Below, one piece after another: positions 50,473-60,088 of a stretch of DNA of 64,000 nt. Origin of the DNA: Candidatus Zhuqueibacterota bacterium (GTDB lineage Bacteria; Zhuqueibacterota; Zhuqueibacteria; Residuimicrobiales; Oceaniaggregativiventaceae); NCBI GenBank assembly GCA_014728115.1, contig WJME01000100.1, positions 1 to 64,000 on the forward strand, given 5' to 3'. The translations under genes and the position numbers were made by a program. The notes under the pieces were generated by a model. The model was not told the origin of the DNA. It did not search any database and saw only the letters and a program-made list of their open reading frames with translations. How positions within the stretch are numbered: position 1 is the first letter of the stretch; each line of letters starts with the position of its first letter.

Positions 50473-52140
50473 TCAAGATGTGACATAAATTCGTTCAACT
50501 GATTCGATTTCTTTGTTCCGGCGTTCCTCTGACCAGTTGAGTTTATTTGCCATGAGACCGGCACATTCGTTCAGACACTCTTTGGTCGGGCACCCTCTGG
50601 CCCCCAGTTCGGTCCGCCGCATAATGACATCCGCAAGTGTTTGGGCCATTTCATTCTGTACGGCATAGGTGATCTGGGCTTTTATTGTCGTGGTTCCTGG
50701 AAATGGCAATGCCAAATCAGGATCATTTTCACAATAATGCAAAACGTCCTTATAATGAGTACCATACAGATCGATCAAATGGCGAAGGATATTTTCATCC
50801 ATTTGTTTATAAAATTGAGCTTGTTGAACAAAGTATTCATGGTAATCCGGCAATTCACCGCCCCACACCGGTTGGCTGGATGATCGGCTTTGGGACTCAT
50901 GATTCAGGTATCGAGTGACCAGTGACACAGCCTTTTCAGAAACCCCTCGTGCAGTCGTGTATTTGACAGAAACGATAGAAACCATCCCAGGGATATTGTG
51001 TCGTTCTTTATGATCGATCAGATCAAAGTGCTTTTCCAGTCTTACATCCCCGGTCTGTTCATTGACGCCGGCCATGGGTAAGAGACCTCCATAAGCATGG
51101 ACGACTTGTTTGCGCTGAATATTTGCTTTTGGCATGGCCTGATTGATTTCATTCAGAAACCGCAGCACATCCTGTTCGGTTATTCTGTATTCATCAGGAT
51201 TTTTATCAAACGGTTGATGATCTGTACCGATCAAAGTCATGCCCCGCCAGGGAACCGCAAAAAGCAAACGAGATCCTTTGCTGATCAATGCATCAGAATC
51301 CTTGAATTCATTTTTGCTATAAAACCCAAAAGCCATGTCTTTTCCAAGCGGTTTGTCGATGACCAAGTTCAGGGCTGTGGAAAAGTCCACAGGTTTCCAA
51401 TGACCGTTTAATTTCATAGACGATATAATTTGATTGACCCAGGGACCTGCTGCATTCAGGGTCATTTTGGCATTGATCTCGAATTCTTTTTCCTCCAACA
51501 CATCGCGAACAAGCATTCCTCTGACCCGGCCATCAGACATGACGGGTTTTACGGCCTGAACATAATTGGCCACATCTGCACCTTCTTGAACAGCGGAATG
51601 GATAAAAGAGAGCAACAAGCGTTCAGAATTGACCATTTGGGCATCATACCAAATCGCTCCGCCGTTGAGATCTGATGGATCCAGATAGGGCAAGATGTCG
51701 AGTAAAGATTTTTTTGAAATCACACGGCCGGCAGGGAGTTGTTTGGCGGGGTCTACGCCTTTATTGCGATCCATGCTCATCACATCGTTGATCAATAGAG
51801 CAATCCGCATGACTTCCGGTCCCTTGAGTGTGTGCCCCTTGGTCGGCATCACACATGGCAGAGGTTGCACCAGATGGGGTGCAATGCGAGATAGGGTTCT
51901 CCGTTCACGTATAGACTCTCTCATGCGTACGATATCAGCATGCTGTAAATAGCGCAATCCACCATGGATAATTTTCAGACTATTGAACGAGGTGCCGGAA
52001 GCAAAGTCGTTCTTATCGATGAGGGCGACGCGCAATCCTCGTTGTGCTGCATCCCAGGCAGCTGTGGCTCCATAGATTCCTCCTCCAACAACCAGGAGGT
52101 CATATTCAGTTTCTTTCAGATGATTTGTTTGTCGGCGCAT
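50473..52140 (-). CDS. FAD-dependent glycerol-3-phosphate dehydrogenase/oxidase-like protein
   Basis: 555 residues, the GlpD/GlpO length. VVGGGIYGATAAWDAAQRG is the FAD Rossmann motif; DFASGTSFNSLKIIHGGLRYL is the GlpD signature; the C-terminal helical domain ends with GCPTKECLNECAGLMA. Expected reaction is oxidation of glycerol 3-phosphate to dihydroxyacetone phosphate at the membrane. Its place inside a polysaccharide operon, between AsnB and a methyltransferase, is odd, so it may have another substrate or serve a glycerol-phosphate decoration. Confidence 0.88.
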   Translation of the reverse strand: MRRQTNHLKETEYDLLVVGGGIYGATAAWDAAQRGLRVALIDKNDFASGTSFNSLKIIHGGLRYLQHADIVRMRESIRERRTLSRIAPHLVQPLPCVMPTKGHTLKGPEVMRIALLINDVMSMDRNKGVDPAKQLPAGRVISKKSLLDILPYLDPSDLNGGAIWYDAQMVNSERLLLSFIHSAVQEGADVANYVQAVKPVMSDGRVRGMLVRDVLEEKEFEINAKMTLNAAGPWVNQIISSMKLNGHWKPVDFSTALNLVIDKPLGKDMAFGFYSKNEFKDSDALISKGSRLLFAVPWRGMTLIGTDHQPFDKNPDEYRITEQDVLRFLNEINQAMPKANIQRKQVVHAYGGLLPMAGVNEQTGDVRLEKHFDLIDHKERHNIPGMVSIVSVKYTTARGVSEKAVSLVTRYLNHESQSRSSSQPVWGGELPDYHEYFVQQAQFYKQMDENILRHLIDLYGTHYKDVLHYCENDPDLALPFPGTTTIKAQITYAVQNEMAQTLADVIMRRTELGARGCPTKECLNECAGLMANKLNWSEERRNKEIESVERIYVTS

Positions 52141-52149
52141 TTTGGTTTC

Positions 52150-54033
52150 CTACTGCTTGACATATTGACGATACCATCGTTGAAAAACAATCAAAGCCCA
52201 CAATTTATGGCTATGATTTTCCTGACCGGCCATGTGTTCATTCATCATACGATGGACGGAATTTATGGCAAAGAGCCCGGTCTCTTTGAGACGGTCCGTG
52301 GAAAGGGCATCATTCATCAGGGGATTCAACTCTTCCTTGATCCAGTTTTTGATGGGGATACTGAATCCTTCCTTTCCCCGGGACAATATTTGCTCCGGGA
52401 GTATTCCTTGCATCGCTCTTTTCAGGATATATTTTGTCTTTCCTTTTTGCAGTCGAAGCGAGCTGGGAAGAGAAGCTGCAAACTCTACAAACCGATGATC
52501 CAAGAAAGGAACGCGTGCTTCGAGTGAAGTCGCCATGCTCATCCTGTCCACCTTGACCAGGATATCATCAACCAAATATGTCGTGAGATCAACATATTGT
52601 TGCTGATCCAGGGGATCTGTTGAAGAGACGCGTGCAAATTTTTTCTCGATAAATTCATAGGGACGATAGCCATCGAGTTGCTGCCGGACATGGGATTCAT
52701 ACAGGAAATCTTTTTCAGCCTCTTGTAAAAAAATCATCCAGCGCACATGCTGCAGGTGATCGGGCAATCGCATTCCTTCTACGAACCGCCGGGATCTGTT
52801 GATCAACCCCTTTTTCTTATCCATAGGGGGCAAAGCATTGATTGTTGGCTCGATAAGGGCTTTTCTCATCCATCGAGGTAGCTTTTGATACTTTTTGGCC
52901 ATGGTCTGGGCCACATAAGTATCATAGCCTGCCAGGAGCTCGTCTCCTCCGTCGCCAGAGAGTACGACAGTGACATATTTACGCGCCATTTCTGAAACCA
53001 GAAATGTCGGAAAGATCGAAAAATCACCAAAAGGCTCATCGATAAGAACGAATAATTTTTCTGCCAAATCGTGGATATCGGGTTTTAAAAATTCTTCATA
53101 ATGTTCGGTATTAAAATGCGATGCAATGGCTCTGGCAAAGGGCAACTCATTATAGGTGCGATCATCAAATCCAATAGAAAATGTCTTTACCCGAAAATTG
53201 CTTACCTGACTCATCATGGCAACGATGGAACTCGAATCGAGGCCACCGCTTAAAAAAGCGCCGAGCGGAACTTCACTCATCAGGCGAATCTTGACCGCAT
53301 CGAACAAAAGCTCCCGGAGTTTCTCAACACAGGCTGTTTCGTTCCAATCATTTGCAGCATATTGCACATCCCAATAGCGTTCTACAGTGGTACGGCCGTC
53401 TTTGTATTCCAGGGTGTGGGCAGCCGGCAATTTGTGAATATCTTCCAGTATCGACAAAGAATCAGGAATGTACTCAAATGTTAAAAAAGTATCAAGAGCT
53501 TTGAGATTTATATGCCGAGGGATGTCTCGGATTTGCAAAAGCGATTTCAATTCAGACGCAAAAGCGAGTCGATCTTTGTCCACATAGTAATAAAGCGGTT
53601 TTATTCCGAGCCGATCCCTGGCCAGAAAGAGTGCTTTATTTCGTTCATCCCAGATGGCAAAGGCAAACATACCGTTCAAATGGGTCACGCAATTTTTACC
53701 CCACTCTTCGAATGCATGCAATATGGTTTCAGTATCACTTGAGGTCTTGAAGCGATGACCCTTTTTCTCCAATTCCTCGCGAACGGAGCGATAATTATAA
53801 ATTTCACCGTTGAATACGATCAGACAGTCATTTGTTTCATTGAATATGGGTTGGGCACCGGACTTTAGATCGATAATAGACAGCCGCCGCATACCCAGCG
53901 CGATATTATTACGAACAAATGTTCCCTGATCGTCAGGGCCTCTGTGTACAATAGCTGCGCACATTCGATCCAGATCTGCAGGGTCTGTTCGTCGCTCTGG
54001 ATCCTGATAGACAAAACCGCAAATTCCGCACAT
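52150..54033 (-). CDS. Glutamine-dependent asparagine synthetase-like amidotransferase
   Basis: 627 residues. Begins MCGICGF, so Cys2 is the glutaminase nucleophile after Met removal; RGPDDQG and FNGEIYNY complete the glutaminase site. The synthetase domain has AFLSGGLDSSSIVAMM as PP-loop. In polysaccharide loci such AsnB homologues are thought to amidate uronic acids; the UDP-glucuronate 4-epimerase gene at 56766 makes a uronamide plausible. Plain asparagine synthesis cannot be excluded. Confidence 0.9.
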   Translation of the reverse strand: MCGICGFVYQDPERRTDPADLDRMCAAIVHRGPDDQGTFVRNNIALGMRRLSIIDLKSGAQPIFNETNDCLIVFNGEIYNYRSVREELEKKGHRFKTSSDTETILHAFEEWGKNCVTHLNGMFAFAIWDERNKALFLARDRLGIKPLYYYVDKDRLAFASELKSLLQIRDIPRHINLKALDTFLTFEYIPDSLSILEDIHKLPAAHTLEYKDGRTTVERYWDVQYAANDWNETACVEKLRELLFDAVKIRLMSEVPLGAFLSGGLDSSSIVAMMSQVSNFRVKTFSIGFDDRTYNELPFARAIASHFNTEHYEEFLKPDIHDLAEKLFVLIDEPFGDFSIFPTFLVSEMARKYVTVVLSGDGGDELLAGYDTYVAQTMAKKYQKLPRWMRKALIEPTINALPPMDKKKGLINRSRRFVEGMRLPDHLQHVRWMIFLQEAEKDFLYESHVRQQLDGYRPYEFIEKKFARVSSTDPLDQQQYVDLTTYLVDDILVKVDRMSMATSLEARVPFLDHRFVEFAASLPSSLRLQKGKTKYILKRAMQGILPEQILSRGKEGFSIPIKNWIKEELNPLMNDALSTDRLKETGLFAINSVHRMMNEHMAGQENHSHKLWALIVFQRWYRQYVKQ

Positions 54034-54035
54034 AC

Positions 54036-55274
54036 TCAGTTATTCCTCACGGCTTGCTGTACAACCCATTTTGTCTTGTTCAGATAATCCTCATAACTGT
54101 ATTGCTTTTCTGCCAACCGGGCAGCTTTTCTGGCCAGCTCCTGTGCATATTCAGGTTCTTCGAGAACTCTTAAAATACCTCTGGCAAAAGCCTGGGGAGT
54201 GATTGCCGTGAGTTCTGAAACACTGGGATTCAAAATCTGTGTATGAGTCACATGATCAGTTGCAACAATGGGCTTTTGTGAACGCAGATAAGAATATATC
54301 TTCAAAGGGGAATTATTACCTTTGAGCCGTGGCGACACCAGAACATCGGCCAGATCGATCAGAGAGGGAATTTCCTGGGGTTGAACAAATCCAGTAAAGA
54401 TAAATTGATTGGACACGTTCAAGTCTTTTGCCTTTTTCTGGTATGATTTTACCTGTTCTTCACTCCCCCCGGCAATGAGAAAGCGCAACGTTTGCTTTCT
54501 AGAGTCCGGGAGATGGGTCGCTGCCTCGAGGAGCAGTTCTATACCCTGGTAGGTTTCCAACGTGCCATAATAGAGAACAATCTGTTTATGTTCTATATCG
54601 AATCTCTTGACGAGTGCCTTTTGATTGGCTTGTTGCGGTGGGAAGACCAGGCTATTGTCAGCCACATTTTCAATCAGAATACTCTTTGTATCCGGAAACC
54701 GCTTTTCGACAAACGCTTGTAACTCGGGGCAGATGGTAATGACCGCGCTGGCAGACAGGATAGAACGTTCTTCCAATCGGTCAAAAATCCCGGTGATAAA
54801 CCGGGATTTGGTGTATTTGAAATTACTCAGTTGTTGAGGAAGGGAAGAATGCATATCATAGAGATGGGGGACATAAAATTTTTCAGACAGATTCACTCCC
54901 CAAAAAGCCGCTTCCTCATGAGTGTGCAGCAAATCATACTTGTTCTGTTCAAGCAATTGGATGCTCTTTCTCCATAACCCGAGATCGAGCCATATTTTCG
55001 TTTTCGAGGGGCCGATTTTGACTTTCTTCACCCCCGGGATACCCGCAGAGCGATGAATTTTCAAGCCCGGGATTTCGATATCCTGACCAATGGGATAGGT
55101 AGCCAGGTCGATTCTATGCCCCAAGAGGCTGAGAGCTTTGATACGATGCAGCACGCTAAACGGGGTCCCTCGCGGGGAGAACCATGGCTGTGGAGCAATC
55201 ATAAGAATGCGTAATGGGCGTTCCATTTGCAAATCACTCGAAATATTTTTCAGTTTTCCATTATTCTGCGCCAT
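54036..55274 (-). CDS. GT4 family glycosyltransferase
   Basis: About 412 residues from the ATG at 55274 (MAQNN, GGTGG upstream); ATG at 55226 (MERPLRI) is an alternative nearer the fold. PQPWFSPRGTPFSVLHRI is the typical opening of this GT4 branch. Donor domain: VLYYGTLETYQGIELLL and SPLKIYSYLRSQKPIVAT, where Ser replaces the usual first glutamate. Overlaps the sugar transferase gene by 14 nt, so it may add the second sugar of the repeat. Confidence 0.86.
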   Translation of the reverse strand: MAQNNGKLKNISSDLQMERPLRILMIAPQPWFSPRGTPFSVLHRIKALSLLGHRIDLATYPIGQDIEIPGLKIHRSAGIPGVKKVKIGPSKTKIWLDLGLWRKSIQLLEQNKYDLLHTHEEAAFWGVNLSEKFYVPHLYDMHSSLPQQLSNFKYTKSRFITGIFDRLEERSILSASAVITICPELQAFVEKRFPDTKSILIENVADNSLVFPPQQANQKALVKRFDIEHKQIVLYYGTLETYQGIELLLEAATHLPDSRKQTLRFLIAGGSEEQVKSYQKKAKDLNVSNQFIFTGFVQPQEIPSLIDLADVLVSPRLKGNNSPLKIYSYLRSQKPIVATDHVTHTQILNPSVSELTAITPQAFARGILRVLEEPEYAQELARKAARLAEKQYSYEDYLNKTKWVVQQAVRNN

Positions 55275-56718
55275 AACCCACCAAGACAACAATAAATGTT
55301 TTAAAAAAGATACGAACATCTAAAAGCAATGACCATCTATCGATATAATCCAAATCCATCTTCATCCATTCATCGAACCCGATCTTATTACGGCCGCTGA
55401 CCTGCCATATACAGGTGATTCCCGGTTTCAGGCTTAATCTCCGGCGTTGCCAAATCTGATAATTTTCCACTTCTGAAGGCAGCGGAGGTCTTGGGCCGAC
55501 AATACTCATATCGCCCTTTAGTACATTGATAAACTGAGGGAGCTCATCTATACTCGTTTTGCGCAAAAAGTATCCGATCGGCGTAATACGCGGATCGGCT
55601 TTCATTTTAAATACCGGCCCGTCCATTTCATTTTTGGTCAGCAATTCGGTTTTACGCGCTTCGGCATCAACCACCATAGAACGGAATTTAAACAAAGTAA
55701 ACTTGCGTCCTTTTAAACCCGCGCGGGTTTGTTTGAAAAAAATGGGTCCCTTTGAGGTGACCTTGACCAAAATAGCGACAATAAGCATCAAGGGAGAGAA
55801 AAAAATCAATGCAGTCAGTGATACGACGATATCCATCAAGCGTTTGAGAAAAAGCTGCCACTCTTTGGCATGAAACGTTTCGAATTCCAAAAGCGGAAAC
55901 CCATTAAAATCGGTTTGCCGGGCCCGTGCGATATGTAAATTATACAAATCGAGAGACAGAGAAGTACTGATCCCGACTTCTTCACATGCCAGTATAGCAT
56001 CTTCAATACGGTGCAACCACATTCTCGGAACCACGAAAATAACCCGGTCCACAACCAGATGGTTGATCAGGAATGGGATGTCCTGAATCCTGCCGATGAC
56101 GCGATGGCCATCCACCTGTTTACCATACATATCATGATCATCATCCACCAACCCAACAATTGCGAGCCCCCAATCCTTATGCAGGGTAACCGCTCGAATA
56201 AATTCCCTGGCTCGCTTTCCTGTACCCACGATGAGCAAATTTTCCTGATTATATCCCTTAGAGTGGACCACATTGAGCATATAGAGCAATACCCGTTTTT
56301 CCAGCAAGAGCATCAAATAGGCGGTAATGGTATATACCGAAAAGAAGAGACGGCTGGCAAGCTCGAACTTGAATAAAAAGATAAAGCTACCACATGCAAT
56401 AGATGCCCAAATGCTGGAGACGAATATAATCCAGGCCTGCTTTCTAAATGACCGAAGCCGAAATCCGCGATAAACATTGTTTACGGAAAGCACCGAAATC
56501 CAGATAATGGGAAAACCAATAAACATCATCCAGTATTTTGAAGCAAAATAGATAAAGCCGGACAGGGTCGGGCCAATGGCATAAGCTTTAACGCTCAGCG
56601 AAGTCATGGCACGAATAAATTCATCAAAAAAGTAGGCAACTGGAAAGGCCAAGGCTAGAGCGATAAAATCAAAGCCCTTCATGATTTTGCCCAAAAAGCG
56701 TTCTCTGTCAGATAACAT
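55261..56718 (-). CDS. Polyprenyl glycosylphosphotransferase (initiating sugar-1-phosphate transferase)
   Basis: 485 residues, WbaP/WcaJ type. Five N-terminal helices, a CoA-binding-like domain (LLIVGTGKRAREFI, about 165), then the catalytic C-terminus with KRLMDIVVSLTALIFF, GPIFFKQTRAGLKGRKF, LFKFRSMV, DELPQFINVLKGDMS and VGPRPPLPSE. Transfers sugar 1-phosphate to undecaprenyl phosphate and so starts the repeat unit. Only initiating transferase in the window. Confidence 0.95.
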   Translation of the reverse strand: MLSDRERFLGKIMKGFDFIALALAFPVAYFFDEFIRAMTSLSVKAYAIGPTLSGFIYFASKYWMMFIGFPIIWISVLSVNNVYRGFRLRSFRKQAWIIFVSSIWASIACGSFIFLFKFELASRLFFSVYTITAYLMLLLEKRVLLYMLNVVHSKGYNQENLLIVGTGKRAREFIRAVTLHKDWGLAIVGLVDDDHDMYGKQVDGHRVIGRIQDIPFLINHLVVDRVIFVVPRMWLHRIEDAILACEEVGISTSLSLDLYNLHIARARQTDFNGFPLLEFETFHAKEWQLFLKRLMDIVVSLTALIFFSPLMLIVAILVKVTSKGPIFFKQTRAGLKGRKFTLFKFRSMVVDAEARKTELLTKNEMDGPVFKMKADPRITPIGYFLRKTSIDELPQFINVLKGDMSIVGPRPPLPSEVENYQIWQRRRLSLKPGITCIWQVSGRNKIGFDEWMKMDLDYIDRWSLLLDVRIFFKTFIVVLVGYGAE

Positions 56719-56765
56719 ATCACATCCGTTGAAATTGAACCATCCTGGTGCTAATCGAGCCGAAT

Positions 56766-57737
56766 CTATTTTTTATCTGGTACTAGATGGTGCACATTTG
56801 CGTAAAACCACTCTACAAACTTTTCAATACCAGCTTTGACAAGAGTTTGCGGATCATAATTTAAATCTTTTCGTGCCAATGTTATATCTGCATATGTAAT
56901 GGGGACATCACCGGGTTGCTCTGGTTGAAAATCGAGTTTTGCCTTTTTGCCCATGGCTTTTTGCAACAATTCGATCAGGTCCAACAGCTCGATGGTTGAT
57001 GATTCACCTAAATTATAAATGTGATATCCATTGCAGCATTCAACGGAAGCCAGGATGCCCTGAATGATATCGTCGATATAGGTATAATCTCGTCGACTGT
57101 TTCCTTTGCCAAACACCGGGATAGGTTGATTTCGATAAATCATTTGTGCAAACTTGTGAATCGCCATATCCGGTCTTTGCCGCGGCCCATAGACGGTAAA
57201 AAAGCGAAGTCCGGTCGCTTGAATGCCATATAGATGATGATAGGTATGGGTGATCAATTCAGTCGCTTTTTTCGTCGCAGCATAGGGAGATATGGGATGA
57301 TCCACAAAATCATTTTCGGAAAACGGTACTTTTTTATTGGCCCCATAGACCGATGATGAGGAGGCATAGATAAATTTTCCCACCTGATATTTACGACAGC
57401 ACTCGAGCAGGTTCATGGTTCCCTGAATATTCACTTGAGCGTATAGCCCGGGTTGTTGAATAGAGGGTCGAACACCAGCCCTGGCAGCAAGATGGATCAC
57501 GGCATCATAGCTGTTTTGCTGAAACAAGGTTTCCAACAGCGTGGTATCCAGTATATCCCCTTTATAGAGTGTAAAGCCAGTATGACCTTCAGATTCTTTG
57601 ATATTGTTATATTTAATCGCTGGTGAATAGTAATCGTTAAAATCATCTAAACAGTGCACCACATTACCACGGGCTAATAAATGTTCTACAAGGTGGGAAC
57701 CAATAAAGCCAGCGCCCCCTGTAACCAGCAATTTCAT
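56766..57737 (-). CDS. UDP-glucuronate 4-epimerase-like SDR
   Basis: 323 residues. VTGGAGFIGSHLVEHLL binds NAD; LAARAGVRPSI is the segment typical of UDP-glucuronate epimerases; SSSSVYGANKKVPF and YAATKKATE hold Ser, Tyr and Lys; FTVYGPRQRPDMA is also typical. Expected to interconvert UDP-GlcA and UDP-GalA for an acidic repeat unit. Lies 11 nt after the kinase gene. Confidence 0.88.
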   Translation of the reverse strand: MKLLVTGGAGFIGSHLVEHLLARGNVVHCLDDFNDYYSPAIKYNNIKESEGHTGFTLYKGDILDTTLLETLFQQNSYDAVIHLAARAGVRPSIQQPGLYAQVNIQGTMNLLECCRKYQVGKFIYASSSSVYGANKKVPFSENDFVDHPISPYAATKKATELITHTYHHLYGIQATGLRFFTVYGPRQRPDMAIHKFAQMIYRNQPIPVFGKGNSRRDYTYIDDIIQGILASVECCNGYHIYNLGESSTIELLDLIELLQKAMGKKAKLDFQPEQPGDVPITYADITLARKDLNYDPQTLVKAGIEKFVEWFYANVHHLVPDKK

Positions 57738-57748
57738 TCTTGTTCTCC

Positions 57749-60088
57749 TTAATATTGATAGTAACTGTATTGATCTTGAACCAGAGTTGAATCCGTGCCA
57801 TTGACAACGACACCCACCAGATTTACAGGCACCTGCCGAAAGACTTTAATTTTTTCTTCGGCCTGATGTTTGTTGGTCATTCCAGATCTGGCGACGATGG
57901 CGACTGCATCGACCTGAGTGCCGAGGACCACAGCATCAGTTGCTGCTTCTAACGGCGGAGTGTCAAAGATGATAAAATCGAATTTGCGGCGTGCCTCTTC
58001 TAAAAACCGTTTCATCTGAAAAGAGCCCAAAAGCTCCGATGGATTGGGCAGCATTTGACCGCAACTGATCACCGAAAGATTTGGAATATGGGTAGTCTGT
58101 ACCACCGATGAAAGAGTTGCATTGCCGCTGAGGTAATTGGTAAAACCGGGACTCTTTTTGATGCCAAAGGTATTGTGAAGCACTCCCCTGCGAAGATCAG
58201 CATCCACAAGCAGAGTATTCGAGCGTTGTTGTCCCATGATGATCGCCAAATTACTTGCCGTAAACGATTTGCCTTCTTCCGGTCCGACGCTGGTCAATAC
58301 CAGTGTTTGAATGGCTTTGCTTTTCTTAGAAAACAACAATTGCGTCCGCAACGCCCGATAAGACTCTCCTATGGGTGTGGGAGAATAATCATGTGTGACC
58401 AACTGCCGGTCGATCTGCTTTACTTTTTCATAATCGTGATACTCGGGAATATCTTTAAAGTCCACAATAGGAATCGTGCCGATAATATCTAATTCGAATA
58501 TTTTTTGCATTTCGTCCAGGGTACGGATTTTTCGATCTGTGATATCGATTAACACGGATATTGCGACTCCCAAAAAGAATCCCAGTGCCGCCCCCATGAT
58601 GATTTTGCCGCTCTTATCCGCATTGATGGCGGCACGTGGTGGCAGAGCCGGATCCTGAATCACAATATTACCGCTGGCCACCGATTCTTCTACAGAGCGG
58701 GTATCGATTTCAGCCAAAACCTGATTATAGATCTGTTCGGCAATATCCAGACGTTTTTGGAGCTCGTTGAGTTTTGATTCTTCGCTGGGAAAGGTTCGTA
58801 ATTTTGATTCCAGGCGTTGTTTTTCATCTTTGAGATCGCTCTCCTGGCGGGTCAATGTATTGAGGTGTTTTGAAGAGAACGAGACGATCTCATCCTGAGT
58901 ATCTTCGATTTTGGTGGCCAACTCCGCGACGGGTTCATAATCTTCGGAATAGCGATCCAAAAGATCGTCATATTGGTTGAGTTGATCTTTTAGAGTTTCG
59001 CGCAGAATCGCAAGGTTGGGCTCATTGGCCATATCTTCAAAGTTGGCTAATTGCGTTACGATATATCTGCGGAATTGAACGGGATTTGTCCCCTCTGGTT
59101 TTTCATCCAGTTTTTCCAACAAAGTTTTAAGATTTGTGCGTTTTCTGGGCAACAACTCTAGCTGGCGTTCTACAGCCAAAAGTCGTTCCGTGACCGATTC
59201 TTTTTCAAATTCCAGTGAGAGCGGGTACCGGGTATTGAATAGCCTCATCTCTTCCTCTGCGCGCTCCAGGTTGCTCTTTGCCGATGCAAGGCGTCGTTGC
59301 AAATTTTTCATATGACTGGACTGATCGCGAGACTTTAGTTGCAACGCCTCTTCGACATAGGCTCTGGCGATCCGATTCAGTTCATCTGCCAGAGTTGTCG
59401 GATCTGTTCCCTGCAGCGTCAAACGCATGGTCGAGCCGGTACTGCTGATATCGACCTGGACTTTGGATATTTGCCACAGCGCTTTGGAAAAATCGCGAAT
59501 ACGAAATAAAATTTCAGCATCTTTGGCCACGAACTGTGGATTGAGCTGAAAGGAAAAGCCATTTACGGTGCGATAATCTTCGATCACATCCCAGACCAGC
59601 GCACTATCCAACAGCGTTGTTTGCCCGTCGCCGCGGGTCGTGTACAATCGATAGGCCCCGTCTTCACTCGTGGTCAACCTGTATTCGCCAACGACAGGAT
59701 CCTTGTCCGTAGAAAAATCCTGAAAAATATCTTCGTGATGCGTCCCCACCGTGCTTTGATCGATCTTGAGTGCCAGTCCCAGGCGAGCTGCGACCTGTTC
59801 CTTGAAATTTCGGGTACGCATTTCGACCTGGCGCTCGCGGCTCAAAATTTGCCCCTCGGAATCATCAAATTCGACGGTCTTTAAAAACGCCTGGGTTTGA
59901 TAAATAGGGATCTCTTGTTTCGTGCGATAATAAAAAAACAACGCAAATACAACAGTTAAAATTCCCACGAGCCAAATACGTTTTAACAAGCCACGAAGGT
60001 ACTTGCCAAAATCGAACTGAGACTCTGGCTCTTCATCAAAAGCCGGAGGAGGGGGAGGTGCCTGTGTATAGTTGAGTTCTTCCATCAT
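57749..60088 (-). CDS. Wzc-like polysaccharide co-polymerase / tyrosine autokinase
   Basis: 779 residues. Proline run at 11-15, first helix about 38-53, a long periplasmic Wzz-type domain with coiled coils (about 250-460), second helix about 496-515, then a BY-kinase: Walker A GPEEGKSFT (K607), A' LLVDADLRR (626-634), B FIIFDTPP (705-712). The tail ends in a tyrosine cluster (Y774, Y776, Y777, Y779). Controls chain length and export together with the Wza-like protein encoded one base upstream. Confidence 0.95.
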   Translation of the reverse strand: MMEELNYTQAPPPPPAFDEEPESQFDFGKYLRGLLKRIWLVGILTVVFALFFYYRTKQEIPIYQTQAFLKTVEFDDSEGQILSRERQVEMRTRNFKEQVAARLGLALKIDQSTVGTHHEDIFQDFSTDKDPVVGEYRLTTSEDGAYRLYTTRGDGQTTLLDSALVWDVIEDYRTVNGFSFQLNPQFVAKDAEILFRIRDFSKALWQISKVQVDISSTGSTMRLTLQGTDPTTLADELNRIARAYVEEALQLKSRDQSSHMKNLQRRLASAKSNLERAEEEMRLFNTRYPLSLEFEKESVTERLLAVERQLELLPRKRTNLKTLLEKLDEKPEGTNPVQFRRYIVTQLANFEDMANEPNLAILRETLKDQLNQYDDLLDRYSEDYEPVAELATKIEDTQDEIVSFSSKHLNTLTRQESDLKDEKQRLESKLRTFPSEESKLNELQKRLDIAEQIYNQVLAEIDTRSVEESVASGNIVIQDPALPPRAAINADKSGKIIMGAALGFFLGVAISVLIDITDRKIRTLDEMQKIFELDIIGTIPIVDFKDIPEYHDYEKVKQIDRQLVTHDYSPTPIGESYRALRTQLLFSKKSKAIQTLVLTSVGPEEGKSFTASNLAIIMGQQRSNTLLVDADLRRGVLHNTFGIKKSPGFTNYLSGNATLSSVVQTTHIPNLSVISCGQMLPNPSELLGSFQMKRFLEEARRKFDFIIFDTPPLEAATDAVVLGTQVDAVAIVARSGMTNKHQAEEKIKVFRQVPVNLVGVVVNGTDSTLVQDQYSYYQY

